From Micrococcus terreus (GTDB lineage: Bacteria; Actinomycetota; Actinomycetes; Actinomycetales; Micrococcaceae): a stretch of 64,000 nucleotides of DNA. Position numbers and translations under genes: made by a program. Below the pieces are notes generated by a model that did no database searches, was not told the DNA's origin, and saw only the letters and a program-made list of their open reading frames with translations. The stretch is taken from assembly GCF_900116905.1 (NCBI RefSeq), contig NZ_FPCG01000004.1, positions 124,001 through 188,000 on the forward strand, read 5' to 3'. Below, one piece after another: positions 49,022 through 59,133 of this stretch; position 1 is the first letter of the stretch; each line of letters opens with the position of its first letter.

Positions 49022-52000
49022 TCAGCCGTCCCGCGGTGGCAGCGGCGGAGCAGCCAGGTTCGGATATCCCTCCCGCTCCGGCGCCGTGGCCGGAGGGGTC
49101 TGGGCGAGTTGGTCCAGCAGCACCTCCACGGCCCGGCGCAGCTGAGGATCCTCCCCGGCCCCCCACGCGTGCGGCGGGCAGACGACCTCGATGTCCGGCT
49201 CCACGCCCCGGTTCTCCACCTGGTAGCCCACACCGCCGGTGAACCAGGTCCGGTAGCGGGGCTGGGTGATCTTGGTGCCGTCGGAGAGCCGGAAGAGGTT
49301 GTCGATGCCGACCACGCCTCCCCAGGTCCGGGTGCCCACCACCGTGGCGAAGCCCTTGAGCTTGGCCACCTGGGTGATGATGTCGCCGTCGGAGCCGGCG
49401 AACTCGTCGGCCAGCAGCACCAGGGGTCCTCGCGGGGCATTGGCCGGGTAGGCCGTCGTCTCCTTGCCGCGGGTCTGATACCAGGCGGTGATGGTGCGGG
49501 AGAGCAGCTCGACCACCAGCTGCGAGGTGTGTCCGCCGGTGTTCCGGCGGACATCCACGATCAGCCCCTCCTGTGCCGTCTCGGCATCCAGGTCACGGTG
49601 CAGCTGCGCCCACCCGGTGGCCACCATGTCCGGGATGTTCAGGTAGCCGATCCTGCCTTGGGTCACCCCGTGCACCCAGGAACGATTCACGTTCACCCAG
49701 TGCTGATACCGCAGTCGGCCTTCCGTGCGGATGGGGACGACGGCGATGCGTCGCCGAGTCCCGTCCCTGGCCTCCAGCGTCAGCTCGACGATGCGCTCAC
49801 CGGCGTGGGCCAGGAGGCGATCTGGAGGGTTCTGGGCGTCGACGGTCTGACCGTCGATCTCCAGCAGCACCTCGCCGGCCGAGGCTGCCGCTCCGGGAGC
49901 CGTCAGCGGCGACCTCGCCCGGGGATCCGAGGACTCGCCCGGAAGGATCCGAGCGATCCGCCACCGGCCGTCGTCGACCACCAGGTCGGCACCCAGCCGC
50001 CCCTGGTAGCCGGCCCGAGGCTCCTGGGTGGCCCAGGGGGTGACGTAGGCATGCGAGGTCCCCAGTTCACCCTGCAGGCACCGCAGGATGTCCATGAAGT
50101 CATCGTCCGTGGCCAGCGCCTCCAGGACGGGCAGGTACCGCTGGAGGACCCCGTCCCAGTCGATGCCGGCCATGTCCTCGGTCCAGAAGAAGTCCCGGGC
50201 CAGCCGCCACGTCTCGGTCAGGGCCTGGCGCCACGCGGCCAGCGGGTCCCGAGTGATCCTGATCCGCCCCAGGTCCAGGCTCTGGTGGTCGGCGTTGGAG
50301 GAGGAGGTCCGTCGGTTCGAGGGCACGCACCAGGCAGAGGATCCGTTGATGCAGACCACCCGCTTGCGGTCTCCAGAGGCCCGGTACCGGTCCAGACGGT
50401 CCACCAGCACCGTGGTGCTGCGGTCCTGGAAGGAGAAGTACTCCAGTCGGAACCCTTCCGACGGCGCGCTCGAGGAAGAGCGCCCATCACCGGTCGAGCC
50501 GATCGAGGCGTCGGCCAGCCACAGCAGGCCACCGTCCACCGAGGTCAGGGTCGTGTAGCGACCCTGGACCACGGGAACGGGCACGAGCCGCTGACTCAAT
50601 CCCTCGATGTCCACCACGGTTCCAGCGGATTGGCGCTGCTGAGGTGCCACCGGCCCGGCTTCGGGAAGACCGACCACCGGCTTGGGCTGTCCCGCCAGGG
50701 GGACGGTGCTGCCCGGTGCGCGTCCCGTGGCCTGCTCGGTGCCGAAGGTCCAGGGGCCGAAAGGAGACGGGGTGTCGTCGTCCAGGGCCACCAGGAAGGG
50801 CTTGGTGGAGGCGGGGAAGGACAGGTCGAACCCCTGGGTGTCATAGACCGGGTCGAAGCTGCGTTCGGAGAGGAAGGCCAGGAACTTGCCGTCCGGGGTG
50901 AAGGAGGGCGAATGGTCGCGGAACCGACCGTCGGTCACCTCCACGGTGCCGGCGCCGGGGTCCGTGGTGCGGACCATCATGATCCGGGACCGTGCCTCAT
51001 CGGCCCCCACCGGCTCGGCCCAGGCCAGCCACTGGGAGTCGGTGGAGAAGGCCAGATCCGTGATGGACCCGTATGGGGTGTCCTGGATCTGGTGCTGCTC
51101 CCCGGATTCGAGGTCGATCAGGATCAGCACACCCAGGTAGGTCGAGACCGCCAGGAACCGGCCATCCAGGGAATCCTCCATCAACGAGACACGACTGCCC
51201 GAGGGAAGGTCGAAGCGGCGCGGCTCGCCGGGGTTGGCCATCTCACCGGCTGCTGAGGAGAGCACGTGGGCGGTGGCGTCCTCTCCCGTGTTCGGCTGAT
51301 CGTGCGCGGTGTGCAGGGGCACCAGATGGACCGCGTCCTCACCGGTGCGATCGGAGATGAAGGCGCAGTACTGGTCGCCGGGCAGGCGGGGCAGGCGGGC
51401 ACGCACGTCCGCGTCGGACTCGATGGCGCGAGCAGGTCCCTGCCCGTGCAGGAGCAGGTGGACGGCGCCTCGGTTCTCCACAGCCGAGGCCGATCCCGTG
51501 TAGTCGGGCACAGCGCTGGCCAGACGACTGGTCCCGTCATAGGGCTGCTCGCGCAGATGATGCCCCAGCACGCCCAGGTTCACCTGGATGCGTTCGGCCT
51601 CGGCCCAGGACCCGTCCTGCCTCTGTCCGGCACCGTCGATCCCATACAGCCGGCCCGAGCGCTGGTAGACCAGTCGGTGCCCGTCCGAGGAGAGGTGCCG
51701 GGCATAGAACCCCTCATGGTCGGTGTGCCGCCGCAGGTCCGTGCCGTCAGGGCGGACCGAATAGACGTTGCCGTGGCCCTCGTGGTCGGAGAGGAAGCAC
51801 ACGCGACCGTCGGACCAGCACGGGTCCGAGATGTTGCCGTCCAGTTCCGGCACGAGTCGGTGGAAGGTCTCCTCGCCGTCGGGATCGATCCAGAGCTTTC
51901 CGGCAGCCCCTCCGCGGTACCGCTTCCAGAACGCCGGTTCCCCGTTCTGTGCAGAGCAGACCACCAGCGGATGCCGGTCGCTGCCCGGGGCGGAACGGGT

Positions 52001-52420
52001 GTCCCAGGCCAGACCCGACACCGGGCCGTAGGGAAGCCGTTGCGCCTGTCCGCCCTCCGGTGGCAGAGCCCATGCCCAGGTCATGCGGAAGTCCGCGTCG
52101 GCATGGGATCCGGTGACCACGGGACGGCCCGAGGGCGTGAAGCCTCGGGTGCGCGTGCCCAGGGCACCCCACCAGGTCAGCTGACGGTACCCTGACCCGT
52201 CCACGGCCGCGGTGACGGCCTCGGGGCTGGACCCCTGGACCACCGTCCAGATCAGGTGGCTGCCATCGGCGCTGAAGCGTGGATACTGGGCCGGCAGGTT
52301 CATTCCGGTGCGACGCTGAGCCATGCCGCCACTCCAGTCCACCGTCCAGAGATCGTTGTGGGCCACGAACACGACGGAGTCGCCATGGACGTGCGGGTAG
52401 CGCAGGTACGAGGCTCGCAT
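49022..52420 (-). CDS. tricorn-type S41 peptidase
   Basis: A 1132-residue cytosolic protease that degrades peptides released by other proteases. The N-terminal ~650 residues are two beta-propellers with WD/TolB-like repeats (FSADGSHLIW, FSTDSQWLAWAEP, FTPDGKFLAFLS). A helical C1 domain, a PDZ domain (about 825-890) and the C-terminal S41 serine-protease domain follow. Catalytic residues match Thermoplasma tricorn: H790 (TSHAYV), S1010-D1011 (FAGSDGD) and E1074 (NRGVEPDI). The ATG at 52420 has TAGGAT exactly 6 nt upstream and no ribosome site. It lies 13 nt after the kinase gene. Confidence 0.93.
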   Translation of the reverse strand: MRASYLRYPHVHGDSVVFVAHNDLWTVDWSGGMAQRRTGMNLPAQYPRFSADGSHLIWTVVQGSSPEAVTAAVDGSGYRQLTWWGALGTRTRGFTPSGRPVVTGSHADADFRMTWAWALPPEGGQAQRLPYGPVSGLAWDTRSAPGSDRHPLVVCSAQNGEPAFWKRYRGGAAGKLWIDPDGEETFHRLVPELDGNISDPCWSDGRVCFLSDHEGHGNVYSVRPDGTDLRRHTDHEGFYARHLSSDGHRLVYQRSGRLYGIDGAGQRQDGSWAEAERIQVNLGVLGHHLREQPYDGTSRLASAVPDYTGSASAVENRGAVHLLLHGQGPARAIESDADVRARLPRLPGDQYCAFISDRTGEDAVHLVPLHTAHDQPNTGEDATAHVLSSAAGEMANPGEPRRFDLPSGSRVSLMEDSLDGRFLAVSTYLGVLILIDLESGEQHQIQDTPYGSITDLAFSTDSQWLAWAEPVGADEARSRIMMVRTTDPGAGTVEVTDGRFRDHSPSFTPDGKFLAFLSERSFDPVYDTQGFDLSFPASTKPFLVALDDDTPSPFGPWTFGTEQATGRAPGSTVPLAGQPKPVVGLPEAGPVAPQQRQSAGTVVDIEGLSQRLVPVPVVQGRYTTLTSVDGGLLWLADASIGSTGDGRSSSSAPSEGFRLEYFSFQDRSTTVLVDRLDRYRASGDRKRVVCINGSSAWCVPSNRRTSSSNADHQSLDLGRIRITRDPLAAWRQALTETWRLARDFFWTEDMAGIDWDGVLQRYLPVLEALATDDDFMDILRCLQGELGTSHAYVTPWATQEPRAGYQGRLGADLVVDDGRWRIARILPGESSDPRARSPLTAPGAAASAGEVLLEIDGQTVDAQNPPDRLLAHAGERIVELTLEARDGTRRRIAVVPIRTEGRLRYQHWVNVNRSWVHGVTQGRIGYLNIPDMVATGWAQLHRDLDAETAQEGLIVDVRRNTGGHTSQLVVELLSRTITAWYQTRGKETTAYPANAPRGPLVLLADEFAGSDGDIITQVAKLKGFATVVGTRTWGGVVGIDNLFRLSDGTKITQPRYRTWFTGGVGYQVENRGVEPDIEVVCPPHAWGAGEDPQLRRAVEVLLDQLAQTPPATAPEREGYPNLAAPPLPPRDG

Positions 52421-52426
52421 GGGAAC

Positions 52427-52432
52427 ATCCTA
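52427..52432 (-). promoter_or_regulatory. tricorn -10 box, leaderless
   Basis: TAGGAT on the minus strand, 6 nt before ATG 52420, directly after the kinase stop codon. Confidence 0.5.
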
Positions 52433-52433
52433 G

Positions 52434-54005
52434 TCAGGCACCCGCGGCCAGAATCCGGTTCAGTCTCCATCCCTGGGAGGTCCGCACCATCTCCAGATCC
52501 ACTCTCTCGGTGACCGTCGTGGCCTGTTCCGCCAGGGGTGCCTCCTCTCCGAGAGCATGAGTGGTGTACGGAGCGATCTCGAGCTCCACGGGGACACGCA
52601 CCGGGCTCGGATCCACCGAGTCGATCTCCGTGGCCGGACCCACCGCCTGGACGGTGAGCTCCAGTCCTTCATAGCGCAGGTCACGGTCGGTGAGTTCGGC
52701 GACCAGTGCCAGGTCCTGCTCCTGGGCTTCTGATCCCTCCACGGTGTACCTCCGGACCTGGCCCGCGTCCTGGTCCACCAGGGCCCTGCTTCGGGCCGGG
52801 CCCAGCCCACGAACGGCCTGGGTCACCTCATCGTCCGCCAACAGGTCCGCTGCCTCCTCGGCAGGATCGTCGCTCACGGCAGGTGCGGTGACCGCCGACG
52901 GTGCGTTGTGATGGGTCGCCTCGGCCGGGGGACGTGTCGCGCTCGGAGTCGTCCGCGTCTCGGCCGACCGGACCTGGCCGGATCCTGCGCCTGGTCCGCT
53001 GTCCTGCTGCATCGTCCAGATCATGGCACCGGTGCTCATCGCGGCCACGGCGGTCACTGCCACCAGCGCGCGCCGCCTCGAGCGCGCTTGACCTCGCCAC
53101 CGAGACGAGCCGCTGGCTGTCGAAGCGGGGCGGCGGGTGGGCAGTTCCATGGCGACAGAGGGGTGCGCCGCGCCGAAGAGATCCACCGGTTCCGGTGTGG
53201 CCCAGTCATAACAGGCCGTGGCGAACTGAGCCGCCGTGGGCCGGTCCTGTGGATCCATGCTCAACCCGGCTTCCAACAGGGCCACCACCTCGGAGGAGAT
53301 CTCCGGCAGCGTCAGAGACAGCGGAGCTCGCGCGTGGGTGATCACCGGGGCTCGCCCGGTCAAGGCGTACCACCCCACGGCAGCCAGCGAGTACACGTCC
53401 GCCGCGGGTCCGGTGCGGGTGTCCAGCCGGGTCTCGGGGGCCTGGAAGCCCGGGGTCCCGCCGGGCCGGGCGGCACCCCCGAGCAGCCGTGCACACCCCA
53501 GGTCTCCCAGCGACGGCCGTCCGTCCACGGAGTACAGGACGTTGCCGGGCGAGACGTCGCCATGCACGACGCCGTGCCCATGCAGTGCGTCCAGGGCCTG
53601 CGCGATCGGCACCAGTGTGGTCACCACCTGGCCCACGGGCAGCGGCCCGACGGCCCGCACCAGGGCTCCCAGTGACCCGCCGGGCTGATACTCGCTCAGC
53701 AGCCCGGGACCCTGATCGGTCTGGACCACGCCCCGTGGCCGGACCAGGTGATCATGCCGCAGCTCACCGATGGCGCGCATCTCGTGGTCCAGCGCGTCCA
53801 GGCTGGCCGCCACCTCATGATCGGGGACCTTCAGGGCCCGCGCCGGCCCGCCGTCCTGCGGGTGGACCAGCCAGACGCGTGACGCCCCGCCCCGTCCCAG
53901 CTCGCGCTCCACCCTGTAGCCCGGGACCACCGGCGGCACAGCCTCGGCGGAGGGGGGCAGTGCCCCATCGGACGGGCCGTGGAGCCTCGAGTCGGCGTGC
54001 AGCAT
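52434..54005 (-). CDS. membrane Ser/Thr protein kinase
   Basis: A PknB-like kinase of 523 residues. Kinase domain about 28-268: glycine loop GRGGAS (37-42), K59, helix-C E75, catalytic loop HGDVSPGN with D150 and N155, and DLG (168-170) in place of DFG. HGD instead of HRD makes it a non-RD kinase. One transmembrane helix (about 313-331) is followed by an extracellular region of about 190 residues: an acidic Ala/Thr/Pro-rich linker, then a compact part (about 400-523) without PASTA repeats. That outer part is unrecognised. The ATG at 54005 has CAGGAG. It diverges from lipB and precedes tricorn. Confidence 0.9.
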   Translation of the reverse strand: MLHADSRLHGPSDGALPPSAEAVPPVVPGYRVERELGRGGASRVWLVHPQDGGPARALKVPDHEVAASLDALDHEMRAIGELRHDHLVRPRGVVQTDQGPGLLSEYQPGGSLGALVRAVGPLPVGQVVTTLVPIAQALDALHGHGVVHGDVSPGNVLYSVDGRPSLGDLGCARLLGGAARPGGTPGFQAPETRLDTRTGPAADVYSLAAVGWYALTGRAPVITHARAPLSLTLPEISSEVVALLEAGLSMDPQDRPTAAQFATACYDWATPEPVDLFGAAHPSVAMELPTRRPASTASGSSRWRGQARSRRRALVAVTAVAAMSTGAMIWTMQQDSGPGAGSGQVRSAETRTTPSATRPPAEATHHNAPSAVTAPAVSDDPAEEAADLLADDEVTQAVRGLGPARSRALVDQDAGQVRRYTVEGSEAQEQDLALVAELTDRDLRYEGLELTVQAVGPATEIDSVDPSPVRVPVELEIAPYTTHALGEEAPLAEQATTVTERVDLEMVRTSQGWRLNRILAAGA

Positions 54006-54105
54006 GGAAGGTCTCCTGCCTGGTCGGTGGGTCCGTGTCCTGGCTCCATCCTGGGCGAGGACGTCGCGCGACGTCGTCGGTTGTCCACAGGTCCGGCGGG
54101 TGGGT

Positions 54106-54111
54106 TACAGT
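54106..54111 (+). promoter_or_regulatory. lipB -10 box, leaderless
   Basis: TACAGT, then 6 nt, then ATG 54118. TTGTCC at 54081-54086 could be the -35 at a long 19-nt spacing. Confidence 0.55.
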
Positions 54112-54117
54112 GTGAGC

Positions 54118-54846
54118 ATGCCGACAGACTCTCTGCCGGTCCACCGCGTCCTGGGACTGTCTCCGGACACGGTCGACTACCGGCAGGCATGGGACCTGCA
54201 GCAGCGTCTCCATGCCGACGTCGTCGCCCAGCGCAGCCCTGGTGCCGTCCTGTTCCTGGAACACACCTCCGTCTACACGGCCGGGCGCCGCACCCGACCC
54301 GAGGACCTCCCGGACGACGGCTCCGACGTGGTGCCGGTGGACCGCGGCGGACAGCTGACGTGGCATGGCCCAGGACAGCTGGTCTGCTACCCGGTGGTGG
54401 CACTGGCCCATCCTGCCGAGGTGAAGGACTACGTCTGGTTCCTGGAGGAGGTCATCATCCTCAGCCTCGCCGACCATGGCGTCCAGGCCGTCCGCGTGGA
54501 GGGCCGCTCCGGGGTCTGGCTGCGAGCGGACGCCCGGCGGCCCCGGGACGAGAAGATCGCCGCCGTGGGACTGCGGGTCACCCACGGGGTGACGATGCAC
54601 GGCTTCGCCCTGAACTGCTCCAATTCCCTGGAGCCGTACACGCACATCACGGCCTGCGGCATCCGCGACGCCGGCTCCACCACTCTCACCCGGGAGATCC
54701 GCAGGACCGTCGCGCCCGCCGACATCCTCCCGGATGTCCGGCGCCACTTCTCGGCGCTGGCGCCGGCCTACCTGACACCGGTGACCCAGCCCCTGGACGA
54801 GGACTCCCTCGTCCTGACCCCCCTCCTGGAAGGAACCGCCCTGTGA
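54118..54846 (+). CDS. lipB: lipoyl(octanoyl) transferase
   Basis: Transfers octanoyl from acyl carrier protein to the lipoyl domains of E2 and H proteins, in the cytosol. The 242-residue protein has the catalytic Lys147 ([11 protein letters not shown]) and Cys180 (HITACGI), matching K142/C176 of M. tuberculosis LipB, plus the family motif [16 protein letters not shown] (77-92). Start is ATG 54118; GTG 54112 is in frame but overlaps the -10 box. It is coupled to lipA by GTGA. Confidence 0.96.
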   Translation: MPTDSLPVHRVLGLSPDTVDYRQAWDLQQRLHADVVAQRSPGAVLFLEHTSVYTAGRRTRPEDLPDDGSDVVPVDRGGQLTWHGPGQLVCYPVVALAHPAEVKDYVWFLEEVIILSLADHGVQAVRVEGRSGVWLRADARRPRDEKIAAVGLRVTHGVTMHGFALNCSNSLEPYTHITACGIRDAGSTTLTREIRRTVAPADILPDVRRHFSALAPAYLTPVTQPLDEDSLVLTPLLEGTAL

Positions 54847-55847
54847 CCGCTTCGCCCGACGGCCGCCGCCTGCTGCGCATCGAGCAGCGCAACTCCCAGA
54901 CGCCCGTGGAGCGCAAGCCGGCCTGGATGAAGGCGAAGGTGCAGATGGGCCCGGAGTTCGCCGAGCTGAAGCGGACGGTGAAGTCCTCCGGGCTGCACAC
55001 CGTCTGCGAAGAGGCCGGATGCCCCAACATCTTCGAATGCTGGGAGGACCGCGAGGCCACGTTCCTGATCGGCGGCTCCGACTGCACTCGGCGGTGCGAC
55101 TTCTGCCAGATCGACACCGGCCGGCCGGCCCCGCTGGACCGGGCCGAGCCACTGAAGGTCGCCCGGTCCGTCCAGCAGATGGACCTGCGGTATGCGACCG
55201 TGACCGGCGTGGCCCGCGACGACCTGACCGACGGCGGGGCCTGGCTGTACGCGGAGACGATCCGCCAGATCCACGCCGTGAACCCCGGGACCGGCGTGGA
55301 GATCCTGATCCCCGACTTCAATGCGGTCCCCGAGCTCGTGGGACAGGTGATCGACGCGCAGCCGGAGGTCTTCGCCCACAATGTCGAGACCGTTCCGCGG
55401 ATCTTCAAGGCCATCCGTCCCGCGTTCCGGTACGAACGGTCTCTGGACGTGATCCGTCAGGGGCGGGACGCCGGGATGATCACCAAGTCCAACCTGATCC
55501 TGGGCATGGGCGAGGAGCGGGCGGAGATCAGCCAGGCCATGCAGGACCTGCATGACGCCGGGTGCGATCTGCTCACCATCACCCAGTACCTGCGACCCAC
55601 CGAGAGACACCATCCGGTGGACCGGTGGGTGCGCCCCGAGGAGTTCGTGGAGCTGTCCGAGGAGGCCGAGCAGATCGGCTTCCTCGGCGTGATGGCCGGT
55701 CCCCTCGTGCGCTCGTCCTACCGCGCCGGACGGCTCTGGGCCACAGCCATGCGGCGGAAGGGCCGTCCGATCCCCGACCAGCTGGCCCACCTGGAGAACT
55801 CCGGCACGACGCGGCAGGAGGCCGCCACACTCCTCGCCGGTCGGTAG
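54843..55847 (+). CDS. lipA: lipoyl synthase
   Basis: A radical SAM enzyme that inserts two sulfurs into protein-bound octanoyl groups. Both clusters' ligands are visible in 334 residues: auxiliary cluster C55, C60, C66 ([12 protein letters not shown]) and radical SAM C81, C85, C88 (CTRRCDFC). The C-terminal RSSY serine ligand is in LVRSSYRA. The GTG at 54843 overlaps the lipB stop. Its client sucB lies 6 kb upstream on the same strand. Confidence 0.97.
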   Translation: MTASPDGRRLLRIEQRNSQTPVERKPAWMKAKVQMGPEFAELKRTVKSSGLHTVCEEAGCPNIFECWEDREATFLIGGSDCTRRCDFCQIDTGRPAPLDRAEPLKVARSVQQMDLRYATVTGVARDDLTDGGAWLYAETIRQIHAVNPGTGVEILIPDFNAVPELVGQVIDAQPEVFAHNVETVPRIFKAIRPAFRYERSLDVIRQGRDAGMITKSNLILGMGEERAEISQAMQDLHDAGCDLLTITQYLRPTERHHPVDRWVRPEEFVELSEEAEQIGFLGVMAGPLVRSSYRAGRLWATAMRRKGRPIPDQLAHLENSGTTRQEAATLLAGR

Positions 55848-55859
55848 ACTGGAGTCACT

Positions 55860-56735
55860 ATGGCCTCATCCAAGAAGACACCGGCTGGCTCCGGTCAGCC
55901 CACTGCGCCCTCCTCCGCCCGCCCTGCCGGTTCCTCTGGCGACGGCTCCACCAGCCGAGAGAAGCTCAAGGCCGTCAAGGCGGCCCAGCGCCAGGCCCGC
56001 GCCGATCAGAAGGCGCAGGCCAAGGCCACCCGGGATGAGAAGCGCGCGAAGAAGAAGGCGACCAAGAAGCCGGGCGTGTTCAAGCAGCTCAAGCAGGTCT
56101 TCACCATGACCCGTGCGCATGACCCCAAGGTCGTGCTGTGGATGGTGCTGGCCTTCCTCGGGTCCGTGGCTGTGGGCCTGATCATCGGCCTGCTGCTGAA
56201 CAACTGGATCACCTGGCTGCTGATCTCCATCCCCTTCGGCCTCCTGGCAGCCGTGCTGGTGATGAACCGCAAGGCAGAGAAGGCCGCCTTCGCCCAGATC
56301 GAGGGTCGCCCGGGAGCTGCCGGCGCCGCCCTGTCCACCCTGCGTCGCGGATGGATCATCCCCGAGCAGCCGGTCGCGGTGCACCCCAAGACCCAGGATG
56401 CCGTCTTCCGTGCCGTGGGACGACCCGGCGTGGTCCTGGTGACCGAGGGCCCCACTCAGCGGGTTCGGCAGCTCGTGGAGAAGGAGCGCAAGAAGATGGC
56501 GCGCTTCCTGCCCAACGTGCCGATCGAGGTCATCCACACCGGCAACGGCGACGGTCAGGTCGCACTGCACGAGGTCTCCTCCACGCTGAAGCGACTGCCC
56601 AAGAAGCTGACCAAGCAGGAGGTCCAGGCCGTGGACAAGCGCATCTCCGCGCTGGGATCCAGCAAGCTGCCCATCCCTCAGGGGATCGACCCCTACCGCG
56701 CACGTCCGGACCGCAAGTCCATGCGCGGTCGCTGA
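55860..56735 (+). CDS. DUF4191 membrane protein
   Basis: A 291-residue protein of the DUF4191 family, regularly found after lipA in actinobacteria; function unknown. The N-terminal ~75 residues are very Lys/Ala-rich. Two transmembrane helices follow (about 91-113 and 115-136), then a cytosolic domain with GAAGAALSTLRRGWIIPEQPVA and VLVTEGPTQRVRQLVEKERKK. GGAG lies 5 nt before the ATG. A TAGACT overlapping the lipA stop (55845-55850) could also act as a -10. A strong hairpin follows. Confidence 0.87.
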   Translation: MASSKKTPAGSGQPTAPSSARPAGSSGDGSTSREKLKAVKAAQRQARADQKAQAKATRDEKRAKKKATKKPGVFKQLKQVFTMTRAHDPKVVLWMVLAFLGSVAVGLIIGLLLNNWITWLLISIPFGLLAAVLVMNRKAEKAAFAQIEGRPGAAGAALSTLRRGWIIPEQPVAVHPKTQDAVFRAVGRPGVVLVTEGPTQRVRQLVEKERKKMARFLPNVPIEVIHTGNGDGQVALHEVSSTLKRLPKKLTKQEVQAVDKRISALGSSKLPIPQGIDPYRARPDRKSMRGR

Positions 56736-56752
56736 TCCACCTGCACCATCAC

Positions 56753-56789
56753 GAGTCTGCCCCGGAGCACATCGCTCCGGGGCAGACTC
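56753..56789. terminator. bidirectional terminator DUF4191 / RDD
   Basis: A perfect 16-bp stem (56753-56768 with 56774-56789), 5-nt loop, between convergent genes. Confidence 0.85.
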
Positions 56790-56828
56790 ATGTTCGGCCG
56801 AGTCACGGCGTGAGGCTGCAGACGGAGA

Positions 56829-57338
56829 TCACATGCGGATCTGCACCGTTCCGGCCAGCCGTTCGTGCGCGCCGCGACCGTCGGCGTCCACCATCAGCGG
56901 GGGCACCACCAGGCACAGCATCACCGTGCGGATCAGGGCCTTCACCGGCCCGGCCCAGGCGCCACCGAGCCGCACCACCTGGATGCCGACGATCCGCTTG
57001 CCCAACGTGGTGCCCAGGGTGCCCAGCAGCAGCACCTGCATGGCGGCGAAGATCACCAGCGTGGCCAGCGGGGCATTCTGGAACCAGACATTGGAGATCA
57101 CCAGGGCCGCGGCCCAGTCGATCAGCAGTGCCAGGATGCGTCGTCCGGTGCCGGGCATCGAGGTGGGTCCCTGTGCAGGCAGACCCAGTCGCTGCCCGCG
57201 CCATCCATCGCCCCCACGCTGCGGAGGCCCGTCGACCCAGCTGGCCAGATCGCGGCGCGTGATCACGCGATCCTGCCGGCCGTCGTCGGGACGTGAACGA
57301 TCTGCCGGGTCACCCGGTGATGAAGTCTGCTTGGCCAC
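56829..57338 (-). CDS. RDD-family membrane protein
   Basis: A 169-residue protein with a hydrophilic N-terminal ~60 residues and an RDD domain after it (GRRILALLIDWAAALVI with the conserved Arg and Asp, then LGTTLGKRIVGIQVVRL). Three hydrophobic helices are visible. RDD proteins are membrane proteins of mostly unknown, possibly transport-related, role. The GTG at 57338 has TAGAGT exactly 6 nt upstream. It is divergent from glnA and is its usual neighbour in actinobacteria. Confidence 0.88.
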   Translation of the reverse strand: MAKQTSSPGDPADRSRPDDGRQDRVITRRDLASWVDGPPQRGGDGWRGQRLGLPAQGPTSMPGTGRRILALLIDWAAALVISNVWFQNAPLATLVIFAAMQVLLLGTLGTTLGKRIVGIQVVRLGGAWAGPVKALIRTVMLCLVVPPLMVDADGRGAHERLAGTVQIRM

Positions 57339-57344
57339 CCATCC

Positions 57345-57350
57345 ACTCTA
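57345..57350 (-). promoter_or_regulatory. RDD gene -10 box, leaderless
   Basis: TAGAGT on the minus strand, 6 nt before the GTG at 57338. The intervening GGATGG could also weakly resemble a ribosome site but is too close. Confidence 0.45.
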
Positions 57351-57403
57351 CCGACGGCCCACGAGCGCCACCTCCCCCGGACAGCGGCCCCAGCACCGCG
57401 CTC

Positions 57404-57441
57404 GTTACACGCCCGAAACACGGTCGTCACGGTCGTTTCAC
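57404..57441 (+). promoter_or_regulatory. GlnR box upstream of glnA
   Basis: Four half-sites at exact 6-nt spacing: GTTAC (57404), GAAAC (57415), GTCAC (57426) and TTCAC (57437). This matches the GlnR consensus GTnAC-n6-GAAAC repeated twice; only the last half-site deviates. Its centre lies about 41 nt before the start predicted from the TAGGCT box, a normal activator position. Confidence 0.7.
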
Positions 57442-57451
57442 GCCGCCCCGA

Positions 57452-57457
57452 TAGGCT
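57452..57457 (+). promoter_or_regulatory. glnA -10 box
   Basis: TAGGCT directly downstream of the GlnR box, with no good -35, as expected for an activated promoter. Confidence 0.55.
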
Positions 57458-57502
57458 GGGGTCAACCGTTCACCCCTTCTGGCAACACGGCAAGGAGCCA
57501 CG

Positions 57503-58927
57503 ATGTTCTCATCTCCCGAAGAAGTCCTCGCGTACATCAAGGAGGAGGACGTCGTCTTCGTCGACGTCCGCTTCACCGACCTGCCCGGCGTGCAGCAGCA
57601 CTTCAACGTCCCCGCCAAGGCGGTGGATGAGGACTTCTTCAAGGACGGTCAGCTCTTCGACGGCTCCTCCATTCGCGGCTTCCAGGGCATCGCCGAGTCG
57701 GACATGCAGCTCATCCCGGATGTGGCCACCGCCTACATCGATCCGTTCCGGGTGGAGAAGACCCTCTGCATGAACTTCTCGATCGTCAACCCGCGCACCG
57801 GCGAGCCGTACCACCGTGACCCGCGCGGCGTCGCCCAGCGTGCTGAGGAGTACCTGGCCTCCACCGGCATCGCCGACACCGCGTTCTTCGCCCCTGAGGC
57901 CGAGTTCTTCATCTTCGACGACGTCCGCTACGAGTCCACCCCGCAGCGCTCCTTCTACTCGGTGGACTCCGAGGAGGCCTGGTGGAACTCCGCCCGTCAG
58001 GACGAGGGCGGCAACCTGGGCCACAAGACCCCGGTCAAGGGCGGCTACTTCCCGGTCTCCCCCGTGGACAAGCAGGCCGATCTGCGTGACGCGATCTGCG
58101 TGGCCCTGGACGAGGCCGGGCTCGACGTGGAGCGCTCCCACCACGAGGTCGGCGCCGCCGGTCAGGCCGAGATCAACTACCGCTTCAACACCCTGACCCA
58201 CTCGGCCGACGACCTGCTGAAGTTCAAGTACATCGTCAAGGGTGTGGCCGAGGCCTTCGGCAAGTCAGCGACCTTCATGCCCAAGCCAGTCTTCGGCGAC
58301 AACGGCTCGGGCATGCACTGCCACCAGTCCCTGTGGAACGGCGGGGAACCGCTGTTCTACGACGAGAAGGGCTACGCCAACCTCTCGGACACCGCCCGCT
58401 GGTACATCGGCGGCCTGCTCAAGCACGCCTCGGCCGTCCTGGCCTTCACCAACCCCACGGTGAACTCCTACCGTCGCCTGGTCAAGGGCTTCGAGGCCCC
58501 GGTCAACATGGTCTACTCCCAGGGCAACCGCTCGGCCGCCATCCGCATCCCCATCACCGGGTCCAACCCCAAGGCCAAGCGCCTGGAGTTCCGCGCCCCG
58601 GACGCCTCGGCCAACCCCTACCTGGCCTTCGCCGCCCAGCTGATGGCTGGCCTGGACGGCATCCGCAATCGCATCGAGCCCGCCGAGCCGATCGACAAGG
58701 ACCTCTACGAGCTGCCCGCCGAGGAGGCCAAGGACATTCAGAAGGCCCCGGGTTCCCTGGACGAGGCGCTGGAGGCTCTGGAGGAGGACCACGAGTTCCT
58801 GCTGGCCGGAGACGTCTTCACCGAGGACCTGATCCAGGCCTGGATCGAGTATAAGCGCGAGGTGGAGATCCTGCCGCTGTCCATCCGCCCGAACCCCTAC
58901 GAGTTCGAGCTGTACTACAGCTGCTGA
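57503..58927 (+). CDS. glnA: glutamine synthetase, type I-beta
   Basis: The dodecameric enzyme that makes glutamine from glutamate, ammonia and ATP. The 474-residue protein has [10 protein letters not shown], the metal-site motif [25 protein letters not shown] and NRSAAIRIP. The adenylylation tyrosine is Y402 (KDLYELP), so it is a target of the GlnE encoded downstream. CAAGGAG lies before ATG 57503. A GlnR box and TAGGCT -10 precede it and a hairpin follows, so it is monocistronic. Confidence 0.98.
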   Translation: MFSSPEEVLAYIKEEDVVFVDVRFTDLPGVQQHFNVPAKAVDEDFFKDGQLFDGSSIRGFQGIAESDMQLIPDVATAYIDPFRVEKTLCMNFSIVNPRTGEPYHRDPRGVAQRAEEYLASTGIADTAFFAPEAEFFIFDDVRYESTPQRSFYSVDSEEAWWNSARQDEGGNLGHKTPVKGGYFPVSPVDKQADLRDAICVALDEAGLDVERSHHEVGAAGQAEINYRFNTLTHSADDLLKFKYIVKGVAEAFGKSATFMPKPVFGDNGSGMHCHQSLWNGGEPLFYDEKGYANLSDTARWYIGGLLKHASAVLAFTNPTVNSYRRLVKGFEAPVNMVYSQGNRSAAIRIPITGSNPKAKRLEFRAPDASANPYLAFAAQLMAGLDGIRNRIEPAEPIDKDLYELPAEEAKDIQKAPGSLDEALEALEEDHEFLLAGDVFTEDLIQAWIEYKREVEILPLSIRPNPYEFELYYSC

Positions 58928-58980
58928 TCTGCGGTCGCCGGCTCCGGTGTACCTGAGCGGAGGACCGACCATCACGACGA

Positions 58981-59018
58981 CGGCACCCAGCCGACCTGCA
59001 CCGGTCGCCTGGGTGCCG
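58981..59018 (+). terminator. glnA terminator
   Basis: A 10-bp outer stem (58981-58990 with 59009-59018), one mismatch, then a 5-bp inner stem and a 6-nt loop, 53 nt past the glnA stop. Confidence 0.7.
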
Positions 59019-59133
59019 CTGGCGTCTGTGGGGCTCTGTCAGCCTCGTCAGGGAATAGTCACCGCGTGGTCTCCGCTGTACTCCAGGACGATGACGAGTC
59101 CGCGCCGGTGGCGCGGGGAATGAAGGTGTGTGC

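Noticed and set aside
55845-55850. TAGACT before DUF4191 as an eighth leaderless promoter
   Set aside because: The hexamer is 9 nt from the ATG, includes the lipA stop codon, and a GGAG ribosome site is present, so it was not counted.
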